A stretch of DNA of 64,000 nucleotides from Xenococcus sp. MO_188.B8. GTDB lineage: Bacteria; Cyanobacteriota; Cyanobacteriia; Cyanobacteriales; Xenococcaceae. Under the pieces are notes generated by a model. That model searched no databases, had not been told where the DNA came from, and saw only the letters and a list, made by a program, of their open reading frames with translations. The stretch covers positions 27,147-91,146 of the forward strand of contig JASJDR010000003.1 of NCBI GenBank assembly GCA_030065615.1. Direction: 5' to 3'. The translations under genes and the position numbers were made by a program. This document shows positions 36,873-47,049 of this stretch, one piece after another. The number at the start of each line of letters is the position of its first letter. The stretch's first letter is position 1.

Positions 36873-38633
36873 ATGCTCGTTTCTTTAAGAATCAATAATT
36901 TCGCTCTGATTGATCGCCTAGAATTGCAATTCGATCAGGGCTTAAATGTACTCACAGGGGAAACTGGTGCGGGGAAATCAATTATTCTCGATGCAATAGA
37001 TGCTGCCTTGGGCGGCAAGGTTAACTCTGGTAGTATTCGAACGGGCAGCGATCGCGCTACAATCGAAGCTTCTTTTGTCCTCAATCCTAGTTTAGAAACC
37101 TGGCTGAAGCAACAGCAAATCGAATCTTTAGAGGAAAATACCTTAGTTTGTAGTCGAGAGTTAAACCTTACTAAGGGTAAATTGCGATCGCGATCGCGGA
37201 TCAACGGGGTCTTAGCTAATCGTCAATTGATGGGGGAGTTGCGTTCTCAGTTAGTGGAAATCACGGCTCAAGGACAGACCATCGATTTACTAATTTCCGA
37301 CAGACAACGAGAGTTATTAGATTTATATGCCGGTCAATCTTTACTCAAACAGAAGCAACAAGTCAGCAAAGCTTACGAAAATTGTCAACGAGCAAAATCT
37401 AAGTTAGACCAACGCCGTCAATCCCAACAGGAAAGACTTCAAAGACAGGATTTTCTTGAATATCAACTTAAAGAATTAGAAGAAACTAATTTAACCACAG
37501 CAGATGAATTAGAAACTTTAGCCCAGGAAAGCGATCGCTTATCCCATATTGTAGAACTACAACAATTGAGTTATCAAGTATATCAACTACTTTATCAAAA
37601 TGATCGCGAAGCCCCCGCCGCCTCAGACTTAGTGGGCAAAGCAGAAGGGTTGCTCCTAGAAATGACAGAATACGATAGCGCCTTAGCAGCTGTTTTAGAA
37701 ATGGTACAGTCAGGATTAACCCAAATTGTCGAGGCGGGACAACAAATTAATAGTTATGGAGATAGATTGGAAGCTGATCCAGAGCGTCTAGAGGAAATTG
37801 AAGCCAGGATTCGCCAATTAAAAAATATTTGTCGTAAATATGGTCCTGATTTAGCAGATGCGATCGCGCTACAGCATCAATTAGCCACAGAATTAGCCGA
37901 ATTAACCAATAGCGAACAATCTTTAGCCGCCCTGGAACAAGAATATCAACTAAGCCAAAATAAATTACACCAAGCTTGTGCCAAACTAACTCAACTGCGT
38001 CAAAAAGCAGCTAGCAAACTAGAAACACAACTGGTCAAGGAGTTAAAACCCCTGGCAATGGATAAGGTAATGTTTGAATCTCGCCTGATACCTTGCAATC
38101 CCACCATTAACGGTGCAGACAAAATTATGTTCTTTTTTAGTCCCAATCCAGGAGAGTCAATTCAACCCCTAGCCGCCACGGCTTCTGGTGGAGAAATGAG
38201 TCGCTTTTTGCTGGCATTAAAAGCTTGCTTTGTCGATGCTCAAATTAATTCTCACACTTCAATTTTCGATGAAATAGATGCTGGCGTATCGGGAAAAGTG
38301 GCACAAGCGATCGCAGAAAAACTCTATCAACTCAGCCGCAAACATCAAGTACTCTGTGTTACCCATCAGCCCCTGGTCGCAGCGATGGCCAATGCCCATT
38401 ATAAAGTAGCCAAAACCATTATTGAAGAACCAAACCAGCAACAACGCAATGGAGATTCCCATCTTCCTGAGATTCGGACTGTGGTGCGCGTCCATACTTT
38501 AAGCGATCGCAATTCGATTATCGAAGAATTAGCCCAAATTACAGGAGGTCATGCAGCAGGAGATGCGATCGCTTTTGCGGAATCTCTGTTGAAGAAAGCA
38601 GCTAGATATCAGAAAACAATTGGTAAAGATTAG
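36873..38633 (+). CDS. recN: DNA repair protein RecN
   Basis: This 586-residue SMC-like ATPase acts in double-strand-break repair. It starts MLVSLRINNFALIDRLELQF and has Walker A (GETGAGKSIILDAI), a long central coiled coil (about 155-390), the ABC signature (TASGGEMSRFLLALK) and Walker B (SIFDEIDAGVSGKVAQAI). Full length, single gene. Confidence 0.96.
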   Translation: MLVSLRINNFALIDRLELQFDQGLNVLTGETGAGKSIILDAIDAALGGKVNSGSIRTGSDRATIEASFVLNPSLETWLKQQQIESLEENTLVCSRELNLTKGKLRSRSRINGVLANRQLMGELRSQLVEITAQGQTIDLLISDRQRELLDLYAGQSLLKQKQQVSKAYENCQRAKSKLDQRRQSQQERLQRQDFLEYQLKELEETNLTTADELETLAQESDRLSHIVELQQLSYQVYQLLYQNDREAPAASDLVGKAEGLLLEMTEYDSALAAVLEMVQSGLTQIVEAGQQINSYGDRLEADPERLEEIEARIRQLKNICRKYGPDLADAIALQHQLATELAELTNSEQSLAALEQEYQLSQNKLHQACAKLTQLRQKAASKLETQLVKELKPLAMDKVMFESRLIPCNPTINGADKIMFFFSPNPGESIQPLAATASGGEMSRFLLALKACFVDAQINSHTSIFDEIDAGVSGKVAQAIAEKLYQLSRKHQVLCVTHQPLVAAMANAHYKVAKTIIEEPNQQQRNGDSHLPEIRTVVRVHTLSDRNSIIEELAQITGGHAAGDAIAFAESLLKKAARYQKTIGKD

Positions 38634-39089
38634 GTAAAAGTTAAGAGGGAACTAATCCTTTCAGGCTGACGCTTTTTACCTTTCGTGATTACAGTCATCA
38701 AAATAAGGAACCTCAAACAAAATAATAGTTGTACCAGAGAGATATAGAATGTCAGCTGTAATAATTAAGTTTACATTTTAGAAATTTTTTAATTATTAGA
38801 TACAAACTATTAAAGAAAGTATAAAGTTTCTGGTAACTTCAAAGCTCTTAGGTGAATTCTGCTATACTTCAAAAATAACTCACAGAAAAATATACCAAGT
38901 AAAATAAGCCTAGAAAATTAACAAAATAACAAAATATTTTGTTTAGTAATAGATCATAAATTAGAATATCATAATCTACCATCTTACTATTTATTTTTTG
39001 GTATAATTTGAGTTTATTTTGGCAAATTTTAGAATAGCTATCAACACAACAAATATCAGATTTTTGGGAGCTGATTATTATAGAGTATC
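38634..39089. promoter_or_regulatory. 456-bp spacer upstream of the polysaccharide cluster
   Basis: Very AT-rich and without ORFs. As all genes from 39090 to 60097 run the same way, the main promoter of the cluster is expected here. I could not place clear -35 and -10 boxes or a strong hairpin. Confidence 0.45.
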
Positions 39090-41888
39090 ATGATTAAAAG
39101 TAGTCTAGAAAAACAAGTATTATCTTTAGATAATCGCCAATTTCTATTATTGGATGCGATTATATTTATACTTGCACCATTACTCAGTGCAATTATCCGG
39201 CTAGATGATTGGGAAATTTTGGGTCAGTATGCACTGGGTTTAGTAATTGCTACTATCGTATTTTTAGTCATTAAGCTCAGTATCTTTATCACTTGTAATT
39301 TATATAAGCATTATTGGCGATATGCCAGTATTGATGAATTAATTCAAATTGGGGTCTTAACCATAGCTGCAATTGTTTTAGAAGTTTTGGTTTTTGGCTT
39401 GCTCGAATATATTTGGTCTGTGAGGCTAATTCCCAGTTCCTTACCATTATTAGATGGTATTTTGAGTTTTATTTTGGTCGGAGGTACCCGCTTTAGTGTT
39501 CGTGCCATCGAAAGAAATAGGCAAAAGAATAAGCAATTCTATCGTCGCGATCGCGTTTTGATTGTCGGAGCAGGCAATGGCGGAGTTTCACTATTACAAG
39601 AGATGCAGCGTAGTCCTCAATTAGGATTTAAGCCGATTGCTTTTATCGATGACGATCCCCAAAAGTTAGGTTTATCCATCAGAGGCATTCCGGTCGCAGG
39701 CAATCATTATCAAATTCCTGAAGTTGTCGCTGCGAATAACATTCGACAAGTGATTGTGGCGATGCCGTCTGCTCCCGGGAGAATCATCAAAGAAGTGGTC
39801 GATATCTGTCAGGCGATCGGGGTTAAAACTCTTACCATGCCTGGGATTAATGAAATTCTCAACCATGACGTAAAACTCAGTACGATTAGAGATATCAGAA
39901 TTGAAGACTTACTACGAAGAGAACCGATACAAACAGATACCGAACGGGTTTTTAAGTCGATTAAAGGAAAAACTGTCCTCATTACAGGTGCTGGAGGTTC
40001 GATCGGCAGTGAAATTTGTCGCCAAGTGTTTCGTTACTGTCCCTCGCTCATCATTTTGATGGGACATGGAGAAAATTCGATCTTCAATATCCAACAAGAG
40101 CTGACGCAAGCGATCAAAGTATTAGATAAGAACTCTAGCACAGACACAATAGCACCTAAGCTGGTTGCCTTCATCGCCGATATGCGTTTTAAGTCGAGAA
40201 TGGCCCATATTTTTGAGCAATATCGGCCAGAGATCGTGTTTCACGCTGCTGCTCATAAGCATGTACCGCTGATGGAACTAAATGTACCAGAGGCAATTAC
40301 CAACAATGTTTTGGGTACCCAAAATTTACTTAGCCTAGCCATAGACCATAATGTATCCAATTTTGTAATGATTTCCACCGACAAAGCAGTTAATCCCACT
40401 AATGTCATGGGAGCTAGTAAGCGGATAGCAGAAATGTTGGTCTTGCAAGCATCACAACGCACAGGCAAATCCTTTGTCGTCGTTCGCTTTGGTAATGTCT
40501 TGGGTAGTCGCGGTAGTGTTGTGCCAACTTTCCAAAAGCAAATTGCTAGAGGGGGGCCGATCACAGTTACCCATCCTAAAGTCACTCGCTATTTCATGAC
40601 GATTCCTGAAGCGGTTCAACTAGTCTTACAGGCTTCGGTACTCAGCGATCATGGTCAAATTTTTATGCTGAATATGGGGCAACCAGTAAAAATATATGAC
40701 TTAGCTAAAGATTTAATTCATTTATCAGGATACGAAATCGATAAGGATATCCAAATTACTTTTACTGGCTTGCGACCAGGAGAAAAGTTATACGAAGAGC
40801 TATTAGTAACGGGAGAAGAATATGAACCAACTTCCCATGACAAATTGTTGACTGTGAAAAATGCCAGTCAATTTATCCCTAATAGTCTAGAAATTAAAGT
40901 TGAAATTCTGATAAAAGCAGCCAAAGAAAACGATTTTAAGTTAGTAATTTTTTTATTGGAGCAATTGGTATCGGGATATAAGCCTCAATCTAGTCATAGA
41001 AAAATCTTGGAGACCAAAAACTCAGCGATCAAAGCTCAAGAACATCAATGGCAATCTTCTCGTATTATTCCTTCATCAATCTCTATTCCCATGGGCCAGT
41101 GGGAGCAAGAACTACTTCAAGCTTTTTTCAAGCAAGAGCTTCAGTTGTACTATCAGCCAATACTAGAGTTGAAAACAGGAGAAGTTACCGACTTAGAAGC
41201 TCTTTTGCGATGGCAACATCCTAGTTTAGGTTTAATTGCTCCTTTCAAATTTCTCGCTGCTGCGGAGAATACAGGAGTGATCGTTCCCATCTCAGCTTGG
41301 ATTGTGGAGGAAGTATGTCGTCAATTGCAATTGTGGCAAAATAATTATCCCGAACAAAGATTGTGGCAGGTTAGTGTTAACTTCTCTAGCATCCAATTGC
41401 TACAACCAAGTCTTGTGAGACATCTCGAGTATTGCTTAAAGACCTATAATATATCGCCTCATAATCTCAAATTAGAAATCAGTGAATTTCTCATTAGGGA
41501 ACATCCTCATACAGCTATGGCGATTATTCCCACCCTCAAAGAGTTAGGAGTTGAGCTAACTATTGATAACTTTGGTCGTATTGGTTCTCAATATAACTGC
41601 TGTCAGCCTCAAGCTTTGTATAAAGAATTTGATCGCATCAAAATTGATCGCTATCTCATCAATCGTATTGATCAAGATCCCGAAACTCTGGATCTTCTTA
41701 AGCAGATGCTGGAAAAAGTTATGAATTATAAAATTCCCATGATGGCGACAGGAGTAGAAACTATAGAACAATTAGCTCATGTTAAAGCTATGAATTGTCA
41801 ATATGGACAGGGTTATCTGTTTTATCACCCTCTCAAGTTAACGAAATTAGAACAAATATTGTTAAAAAATTACAAGATTGCCAGTTAG
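39090..41888 (+). CDS. CapD/PglF-type NDP-sugar 4,6-dehydratase fused to a degenerate EAL domain
   Basis: The 932 residues hold four N-terminal membrane helices (about 18-135), a first Rossmann fold (VLIVGAGNGG, about 155-275), a second Rossmann fold with LITGAGGSIGSE (about 296) and HAAAHKHVPLME, the Met-x3-Lys site MGASKR (Met440, Lys444) of membrane 4,6-dehydratases, and then an EAL domain (about 675-930). CapD/PglF/WbpM proteins turn UDP-GlcNAc into a 4-keto-6-deoxy sugar. The EAL domain keeps Glu703 (EALLRW), Asn (VSVNFSS), Lys (IKIDRYL) and Gln (GQGYLF). It has DN for DD (Asn827) and ATGVET for AEGVET (Thr887), so hydrolysis is unlikely while c-di-GMP binding is possible. First gene of the polysaccharide cluster. 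Confidence 0.92.
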   Translation: MIKSSLEKQVLSLDNRQFLLLDAIIFILAPLLSAIIRLDDWEILGQYALGLVIATIVFLVIKLSIFITCNLYKHYWRYASIDELIQIGVLTIAAIVLEVLVFGLLEYIWSVRLIPSSLPLLDGILSFILVGGTRFSVRAIERNRQKNKQFYRRDRVLIVGAGNGGVSLLQEMQRSPQLGFKPIAFIDDDPQKLGLSIRGIPVAGNHYQIPEVVAANNIRQVIVAMPSAPGRIIKEVVDICQAIGVKTLTMPGINEILNHDVKLSTIRDIRIEDLLRREPIQTDTERVFKSIKGKTVLITGAGGSIGSEICRQVFRYCPSLIILMGHGENSIFNIQQELTQAIKVLDKNSSTDTIAPKLVAFIADMRFKSRMAHIFEQYRPEIVFHAAAHKHVPLMELNVPEAITNNVLGTQNLLSLAIDHNVSNFVMISTDKAVNPTNVMGASKRIAEMLVLQASQRTGKSFVVVRFGNVLGSRGSVVPTFQKQIARGGPITVTHPKVTRYFMTIPEAVQLVLQASVLSDHGQIFMLNMGQPVKIYDLAKDLIHLSGYEIDKDIQITFTGLRPGEKLYEELLVTGEEYEPTSHDKLLTVKNASQFIPNSLEIKVEILIKAAKENDFKLVIFLLEQLVSGYKPQSSHRKILETKNSAIKAQEHQWQSSRIIPSSISIPMGQWEQELLQAFFKQELQLYYQPILELKTGEVTDLEALLRWQHPSLGLIAPFKFLAAAENTGVIVPISAWIVEEVCRQLQLWQNNYPEQRLWQVSVNFSSIQLLQPSLVRHLEYCLKTYNISPHNLKLEISEFLIREHPHTAMAIIPTLKELGVELTIDNFGRIGSQYNCCQPQALYKEFDRIKIDRYLINRIDQDPETLDLLKQMLEKVMNYKIPMMATGVETIEQLAHVKAMNCQYGQGYLFYHPLKLTKLEQILLKNYKIAS

Positions 41889-41935
41889 TAACATCAATAA
41901 AATATAACCAAACAAACTATAGAAAAAACAGAATT

Positions 41936-43057
41936 ATGAAGATGAAAATAACTTTAGTCATCTCATCCCTTGATTGTGGAGGAGGAGAAAGAGCTATCGT
42001 TTTGCTTGCTGAAGGTCTTGCTAATCTCAAACATCAGGTGACTTTAATTACTCTTGCAGATAAAAGTACTGATTTTTATCAATTATCTCCAAAAGTTGCT
42101 CGCTTGGAACTAGGAATTATGGGCAAGTCTTCTAACTTACTAGAAGCTGTCACCAATAATATTGGAAGGCTTCATACCCTAAGAAAAGCAATTAAGTCTA
42201 CTGACCCTGATGTTGTTGTCTCTTCTTTGAGAAAAACTAACGTCTCTGTAATTTTAGCTCTATTAGGTATAAAATATCCTGTTATCGTCACCGAACAAAA
42301 TGACGTTAAAGTTTTTTCCTATGGATTAGTTTGGGAAACTTTGCGTCGTTTGACTTATCCCCTTTGTTCTAAGGTTGTTAGCGTAAGTAAAGGAGTCGAT
42401 CGCGGTATCGAGTTAGTACCATCAAACAATAGAGCTGTAATTTATAATCCTATAACTATCAAAGATGATCAAACTACTGCTTCTCTCCCTTCGGAAGTTG
42501 ATCCAGATAAGAATTGGATTGCTAGTATGGGCAGATTAACAAACCAGAAAGGACAGGATTTATTATTACAAGCTTTTCAACAAATCGCTTCCAAACATCA
42601 GAACTGGCAGCTACTCATCTTAGGTCAAGGAGAACTGCGGGAACATCTAGAACAAATGAGAGATGACCTTGGGTTGTCCGGTCGAGTTGTTTTCACTGGC
42701 GCTCTCAGAAATCCTTTTGCCGTTTTAAAAAAAGCCAAATTATTTGTGATGGCTTCTCGTAATGAAGGTTTTCCTCTGGCTCATGGAGAGGCTTTAGCTT
42801 GTGGTTTACCCGTAATTGCTACTGATTGCCCTAGTGGACCGAGTGAGATGATTCGTCATGATGTAGATGGTCTCTTGGTTCCTAATCAAGACTTAGGGGC
42901 ATTAGCTGCAGCAATGGAAAGTCTGATGTCTGATGAACAGAAACGTAAACAACTCGCTGCCAAAGCCACAGAAGTAATTGAAAGATTTGGTCAGGACAAA
43001 ATAGTAGCGCAATGGGAAACTCTAATGCAAAAGTTAGTGGAGGAAAAAATTACATGA
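41936..43057 (+). CDS. GT4-family glycosyltransferase
   Basis: 373 residues from the ATG at 41936 (MKMKITLVISSLDCGGGERA). A longer frame from 41795 overlaps the preceding gene and adds no family sequence. It has the GT4 acceptor glycine loop (DCGGGE), SMGRLTNQKGQDLLLQAF and the donor motif NEGFPLAHGEALACGLPVIATD. Likely retaining; donor unknown. Its stop codon overlaps the start of a decayed glycosyltransferase (ATGA). Confidence 0.9.
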   Translation: MKMKITLVISSLDCGGGERAIVLLAEGLANLKHQVTLITLADKSTDFYQLSPKVARLELGIMGKSSNLLEAVTNNIGRLHTLRKAIKSTDPDVVVSSLRKTNVSVILALLGIKYPVIVTEQNDVKVFSYGLVWETLRRLTYPLCSKVVSVSKGVDRGIELVPSNNRAVIYNPITIKDDQTTASLPSEVDPDKNWIASMGRLTNQKGQDLLLQAFQQIASKHQNWQLLILGQGELREHLEQMRDDLGLSGRVVFTGALRNPFAVLKKAKLFVMASRNEGFPLAHGEALACGLPVIATDCPSGPSEMIRHDVDGLLVPNQDLGALAAAMESLMSDEQKRKQLAAKATEVIERFGQDKIVAQWETLMQKLVEEKIT

Positions 43058-43207
43058 CAGCCAAAAAAAAACGTATCACTCTTTTTCTCGATACTTGACA
43101 TGGTGGTGGTGCAGAAAACGCTGTGGTTAATCTAATCAAAGGTTTAGGCCAAAAGAGATGAGTTCGACTTAGATTTGGTTTTAGCCAAACTAGGCAGTCC
43201 ACTATGA
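43054..43207 (+). pseudogene. Decayed glycosyltransferase gene fragment
   Basis: Reading from the ATG at 43054 gives MTAKKKRITLFLDT, a TGA at 43096, then HGGGAENAVVNLIKGL and a second stop at 43159. After a +1 shift at about 43160 it continues EFDLDLVLAKLGSPL and stops at 43207. These are the first two motifs of GT4 enzymes (LFLDTLHGGGAE..., ...DLVLAK-x-GPY). The remaining 300 or so codons are gone. The ATGA overlap with the previous gene shows that it was once part of the operon. Confidence 0.8.
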
Positions 43208-43226
43208 TATTAACAGTTATTGATTG

Positions 43227-44585
43227 ATGTTAAAAGTAATTGCCAAAAAAATTCAGCCAGTTTTGGCATTGACCGAAAAAAATAATAACAGTCTCAAAAA
43301 TAGACTGATCAAGGGTGCAGCTGGATCTTTTGGGCTAAAAGTTGCTTCCAGTGGCATTGCTTTTATCATGAGCATTATTTTTGCTCGTTTTTTGGGTACT
43401 ACTGGCTTAGGAACTTATTCTTATGCTACTACTTGGGCAAATTTATTGAGCATTCCCGCAACTCTGGGTATCGATCAACTTATAGTCAGAGAGATAGCTA
43501 TCTATCGCACCAAGTCTCGATGGGAATTGATGGCAGGTTTGTTGCGTTGGTCTAATCTGGTAGTTTTATCTTTTTCTATAGGTTTAACCCTAGTAGCCAC
43601 AGCCATAGTTTGGGGCATGAAAGGAGATTCGGATACAAGAGTTTTTATCGCAGTAACACTAGCTATGGTTACTATTCCGATTGCTTCCCTAAGAAATCTC
43701 AGACTTGGTGCAATGAGAGGACTTCATCGTATTGTCTTAGGGCAGATTCCCGATTCTGTATTTGCCCCAACTATTGTTATTGCGCTAACTTCCCTTGCTT
43801 ATTTGCTTTTTCCTCAAAGCTCTAATGTTTTTTGGGTGCTGGGATTCAAAATCATAGCCATTGTAATTACTTTTTTCATTGGATCTTTATGGCTATGGCG
43901 ATCGCTTCCTCAAAAAGTTAAGCAAGTTAAACCTCGGTTCGCAGGAAAACAATGGTTGGTTGCTGCTTTGCCCTTTATGTTTTTGGGGACAACCCAACTC
44001 ATAAACTCACGCATAGACGTGATTATGTTAGGAGGAATCAAAGGCGTAAAAGCAGTAGGTATTTATGCTGTTATTGTCGGTGTCGCTCAGCTAACTGCTT
44101 TTATTCACCACTCGTCCTTAAGCGTTCTTGCTCCTAACATAGCCACTTTATATTCTGAGGGTAAGTTAAAACAACTGGAGAAGCTTGTTCAAAAAAGTGC
44201 GCTAGCCGTATTCCTATTCTCTCTGCTTATTGGCGGAATAATTATATTACTGGGAGATTATTGTTTGCTGATCTTTGGTTCAGAATTTGTTTCTGGGCGC
44301 ACTGCGATGAATATCCTAATTTTAGGTCAAATTTTTAATGCTTTTACAGGGCCTGTTGGTTTAATCCTTAATATGACAGGATATCAAAATTATACAGTAA
44401 TCGCCACTGGACTAAGTTCATTTTTAAATGTTATTTTTAATTTTTTATTGATTCCCAAATGGGGTATTAATGGTGCGGCAATAGCCACTACAACAAGTTT
44501 AATTATTATTAACATTGTCAAAGTAATTTTTATGCAAAAAACACTAGACATTTCACTCTATTCTCTAGGATCAAAAAAAACATAA
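43227..44585 (+). CDS. Wzx-type oligosaccharide flippase
   Basis: 452 residues from the ATG at 43227 (a TTG lies one codon before). About 12-14 membrane helices; LKVASSGIAFIMSIIFARFLGTTGLG is typical of polysaccharide-export flippases of the MOP superfamily. It should move the lipid-linked repeat unit across the membrane to the polymerase encoded two genes later. The start comes 20 nt after the glycosyltransferase remnant. Confidence 0.88.
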   Translation: MLKVIAKKIQPVLALTEKNNNSLKNRLIKGAAGSFGLKVASSGIAFIMSIIFARFLGTTGLGTYSYATTWANLLSIPATLGIDQLIVREIAIYRTKSRWELMAGLLRWSNLVVLSFSIGLTLVATAIVWGMKGDSDTRVFIAVTLAMVTIPIASLRNLRLGAMRGLHRIVLGQIPDSVFAPTIVIALTSLAYLLFPQSSNVFWVLGFKIIAIVITFFIGSLWLWRSLPQKVKQVKPRFAGKQWLVAALPFMFLGTTQLINSRIDVIMLGGIKGVKAVGIYAVIVGVAQLTAFIHHSSLSVLAPNIATLYSEGKLKQLEKLVQKSALAVFLFSLLIGGIIILLGDYCLLIFGSEFVSGRTAMNILILGQIFNAFTGPVGLILNMTGYQNYTVIATGLSSFLNVIFNFLLIPKWGINGAAIATTTSLIIINIVKVIFMQKTLDISLYSLGSKKT

Positions 44586-44741
44586 AATGACTTTAATTTA
44601 TTGCTAAAATTTTTTTTTAAGTGATTGTTGATTGAGGAAAATATCCAGAAAAAATAATGAAATAATTAGCTAACAAGTCTCGCTAAATATCGATTTAAAA
44701 AAATGGCTTGAGCTCAATAACTAAATTACATTTTACTCATA

Positions 44742-45659
44742 ATGAAACCAAACTTTTTTATTGTTGGTGCACCTAAATGTGGTACAACTGCTCTAAGTGA
44801 CTATCTTAGAGATCATCCTAATATCTATTTTAGTGAACCAAAAGAACCGCACTATTTTGCTCAAGACTTTGAAAAGTATCGTCTTACCAAAACTTTAGAG
44901 GAATACTTAAGTTTATTTGATGAAAGCACTTCTAATCATACAGCCATTGGCGAAGGTTCAGTACTTTATTTATTTTCTTCCGTAGCTTTAAAAAAAATAT
45001 ATGAGTTTGATTCTCAAGCGAAAATTATTGTCATGCTGCGTAATCCAGTAGATTTAGTTCACTCATTTCATTCTCAACAACTTTTTTCAGCAGATGAAGA
45101 TGAACAAAGCTTTGAGAAAGCATGGCGTTTACAAGACATCCGACAGCAAGGAAAACATATTCCGCGAAAAAATAGGCATACTATCTTTCTAAATTATACT
45201 GCTATAGGCAGACTAGGAGAGCAAGTTGAACGGTTGTTGGCTATTTTTCCACCTGAACAAATTAAAATAATCTGGTTCGAAGATTTTGTTAAGTCTACTA
45301 AGAAAGTTTATATTGATGTGCTCAATTTTTTGGGAGTTCCTGAAGATAATCGAACAGAATTTATTAGAATCAATGAAAACAAAACTCATAAACTTAGACT
45401 AGTGGGCCGTTTTTCACAAAAACCCCCGGCATTTTTATCGAATGTTGCTCTCAAAGCAAAAGATATTCTAGGTATTGAAAGGCTTTACATATTGGATACT
45501 ATTCGTTCCTTGAATACTATGATTGCTTCTCGTGAACCTCTTGCAAATGATCTTCGTGCTGAGTTAACTGAAGAGTTTGCAGATGATATTAAAAAACTCT
45601 CCCAACTATTAGACAAAGATCTAAATCACTGGCTAGTAACTCAACCTCTCAACAGTTAA
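44742..45659 (+). CDS. PAPS-dependent sulfotransferase
   Basis: The 305-residue protein has the 5'-phosphosulfate loop FFIVGAPKCGTTALSDYL (about 4-21), the 3'-phosphate site IIVMLRNPVDLVHSFHS (about 92-108) and the dimer/nucleotide end. It uses PAPS as donor. Its place in the cluster indicates sulfation of the polysaccharide, as in many cyanobacterial sulfated exopolymers; the acceptor is inferred. Confidence 0.9.
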   Translation: MKPNFFIVGAPKCGTTALSDYLRDHPNIYFSEPKEPHYFAQDFEKYRLTKTLEEYLSLFDESTSNHTAIGEGSVLYLFSSVALKKIYEFDSQAKIIVMLRNPVDLVHSFHSQQLFSADEDEQSFEKAWRLQDIRQQGKHIPRKNRHTIFLNYTAIGRLGEQVERLLAIFPPEQIKIIWFEDFVKSTKKVYIDVLNFLGVPEDNRTEFIRINENKTHKLRLVGRFSQKPPAFLSNVALKAKDILGIERLYILDTIRSLNTMIASREPLANDLRAELTEEFADDIKKLSQLLDKDLNHWLVTQPLNS

Positions 45660-45724
45660 ATATCAATAGAGTATGAAAATTCCGACAGCAAACCTATTGC
45701 TATTTCGTGGAGGTAGACTACGAA

Positions 45725-46966
45725 ATGACTAGTTTGACAAGGCAAGAAACTCAAGAAAAAATTACTTTTATGGTCTACTACCAAGGATTTTTAGTAGTAG
45801 CAGCCGTATTATTATTTTTTACTAGATTAGATATCTATCTAGAAAAGCAAGGAATTGGCGTTCCTTTATATTGGATGATAGTTTTTATTTTAGCTTCGAT
45901 TCCTTTATTTGCTACGATATTTAAGAGGTTACAGTACATAGCTAACTCAGTTTTGGTTTGGTGTGGATTATATTTGGCTTTACCTCTTATTTCAATTTTA
46001 ATTTCCTCTAAAGTCCCCGAGCAGCAATTGTTGGAAAATCATTATAGAACCATAATTTTTTTCCTCTTAATGCTAGTAATTTTTTCACAATATACCTGGA
46101 TTTTAAGATGGGCAAAGCTAGCAATTTTGTTCTCAACAATTGCCAATGTTTTCATGTATGTTTATGAATTTTTTAAACCCTTAACTTTTTACTTAGAACA
46201 GCATGCCCCAGGAAGATCTTCAGGGTTTTATCATGACGCCAATGAAGCTGCTTGGGCCATAATTGTGGGAATGATTTTTACTATTGATTTGATCAAACCA
46301 AAATATCGTATATTCTATGCTTTATTTATATTGGTAGGAATTGCCCCAACTTTTTCTCGTAGTGGTTTTATTGGTTGGATTGTGGTAATTTTATTGTTTA
46401 TATTAACCAAAGTCATTCCTCGATCTCAAATACCTTTTTTATTTTTATCAGGTTTTATTGTCATTTCAATTTTGTCAACTCAATTAAACAACCTATCATA
46501 CTTAAAAAATGCTGATGGTATAGATTTATTTACCGAAGATTCTATTTCCAGGGTTGAATTTTTGCTCAATCCTTTTGGTCAAGAAGATAATTCAAGTAGT
46601 AGTCGTTTAAAGCATGTAGATGAATCCTGGGAAAAGTTTGTTAGGCATCCTTTTATTGGTAATGGATTAGGTTCAGGGCAAAATGAAAAGTATATTTCTG
46701 CTAGGGGAACTGCACAAAGAAGTCATAATATTTATTTAGATCTAATGGTCGAATATGGATTTCTAGGAGCTTTAATATATCCCTTGTTGATTTTGGCTTC
46801 TGTCTGGAAAGTACAAGGAGAACTTAAAAAACAGGCTATAACTTTTGTTGGTTTTTTACTGATTTGGGGATTCTTTAGCCACACAATTATTCATTCTTTC
46901 AACAATTTAATATCCTATGCTTTGATGGCAAATCTTGCTAAACAAAGTCGCTTGAAACCTATGTAA
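45725..46966 (+). CDS. O-antigen ligase/polymerase (Wzy-like)
   Basis: 413 residues from the ATG at 45725, preceded by GTGGAGG; a GTG at 45707 would overlap that ribosome-binding site and is less likely. About 10-11 membrane helices and the Wzy_C signature around RSHNIYLDLMVEYGFLGALI. Expected to join repeat units at the outer face of the plasma membrane. Polymerase is favoured over ligase by the Wzx/Wzc context. Confidence 0.85.
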   Translation: MTSLTRQETQEKITFMVYYQGFLVVAAVLLFFTRLDIYLEKQGIGVPLYWMIVFILASIPLFATIFKRLQYIANSVLVWCGLYLALPLISILISSKVPEQQLLENHYRTIIFFLLMLVIFSQYTWILRWAKLAILFSTIANVFMYVYEFFKPLTFYLEQHAPGRSSGFYHDANEAAWAIIVGMIFTIDLIKPKYRIFYALFILVGIAPTFSRSGFIGWIVVILLFILTKVIPRSQIPFLFLSGFIVISILSTQLNNLSYLKNADGIDLFTEDSISRVEFLLNPFGQEDNSSSSRLKHVDESWEKFVRHPFIGNGLGSGQNEKYISARGTAQRSHNIYLDLMVEYGFLGALIYPLLILASVWKVQGELKKQAITFVGFLLIWGFFSHTIIHSFNNLISYALMANLAKQSRLKPM

Positions 46967-47049
46967 ATTTATAAAATAATACTTAAATAATTCTGTAGCG
47001 ATTTAGAAAATGAAAAACTCAACTATCAATTACCCATCAAAATTTAAAA

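Noticed and set aside
41795..41935. N-terminal extension of the glycosyltransferase at 41936
   Set aside because: It overlaps the EAL-domain gene in another frame and has no family sequence; the GT4 fold starts at MKMKITLV.
43096..43098. In-frame TGA as a selenocysteine or recoding site
   Set aside because: The frame also has a second stop, a frameshift and loss of most of the gene, with no SECIS-like hairpin; decay explains it.
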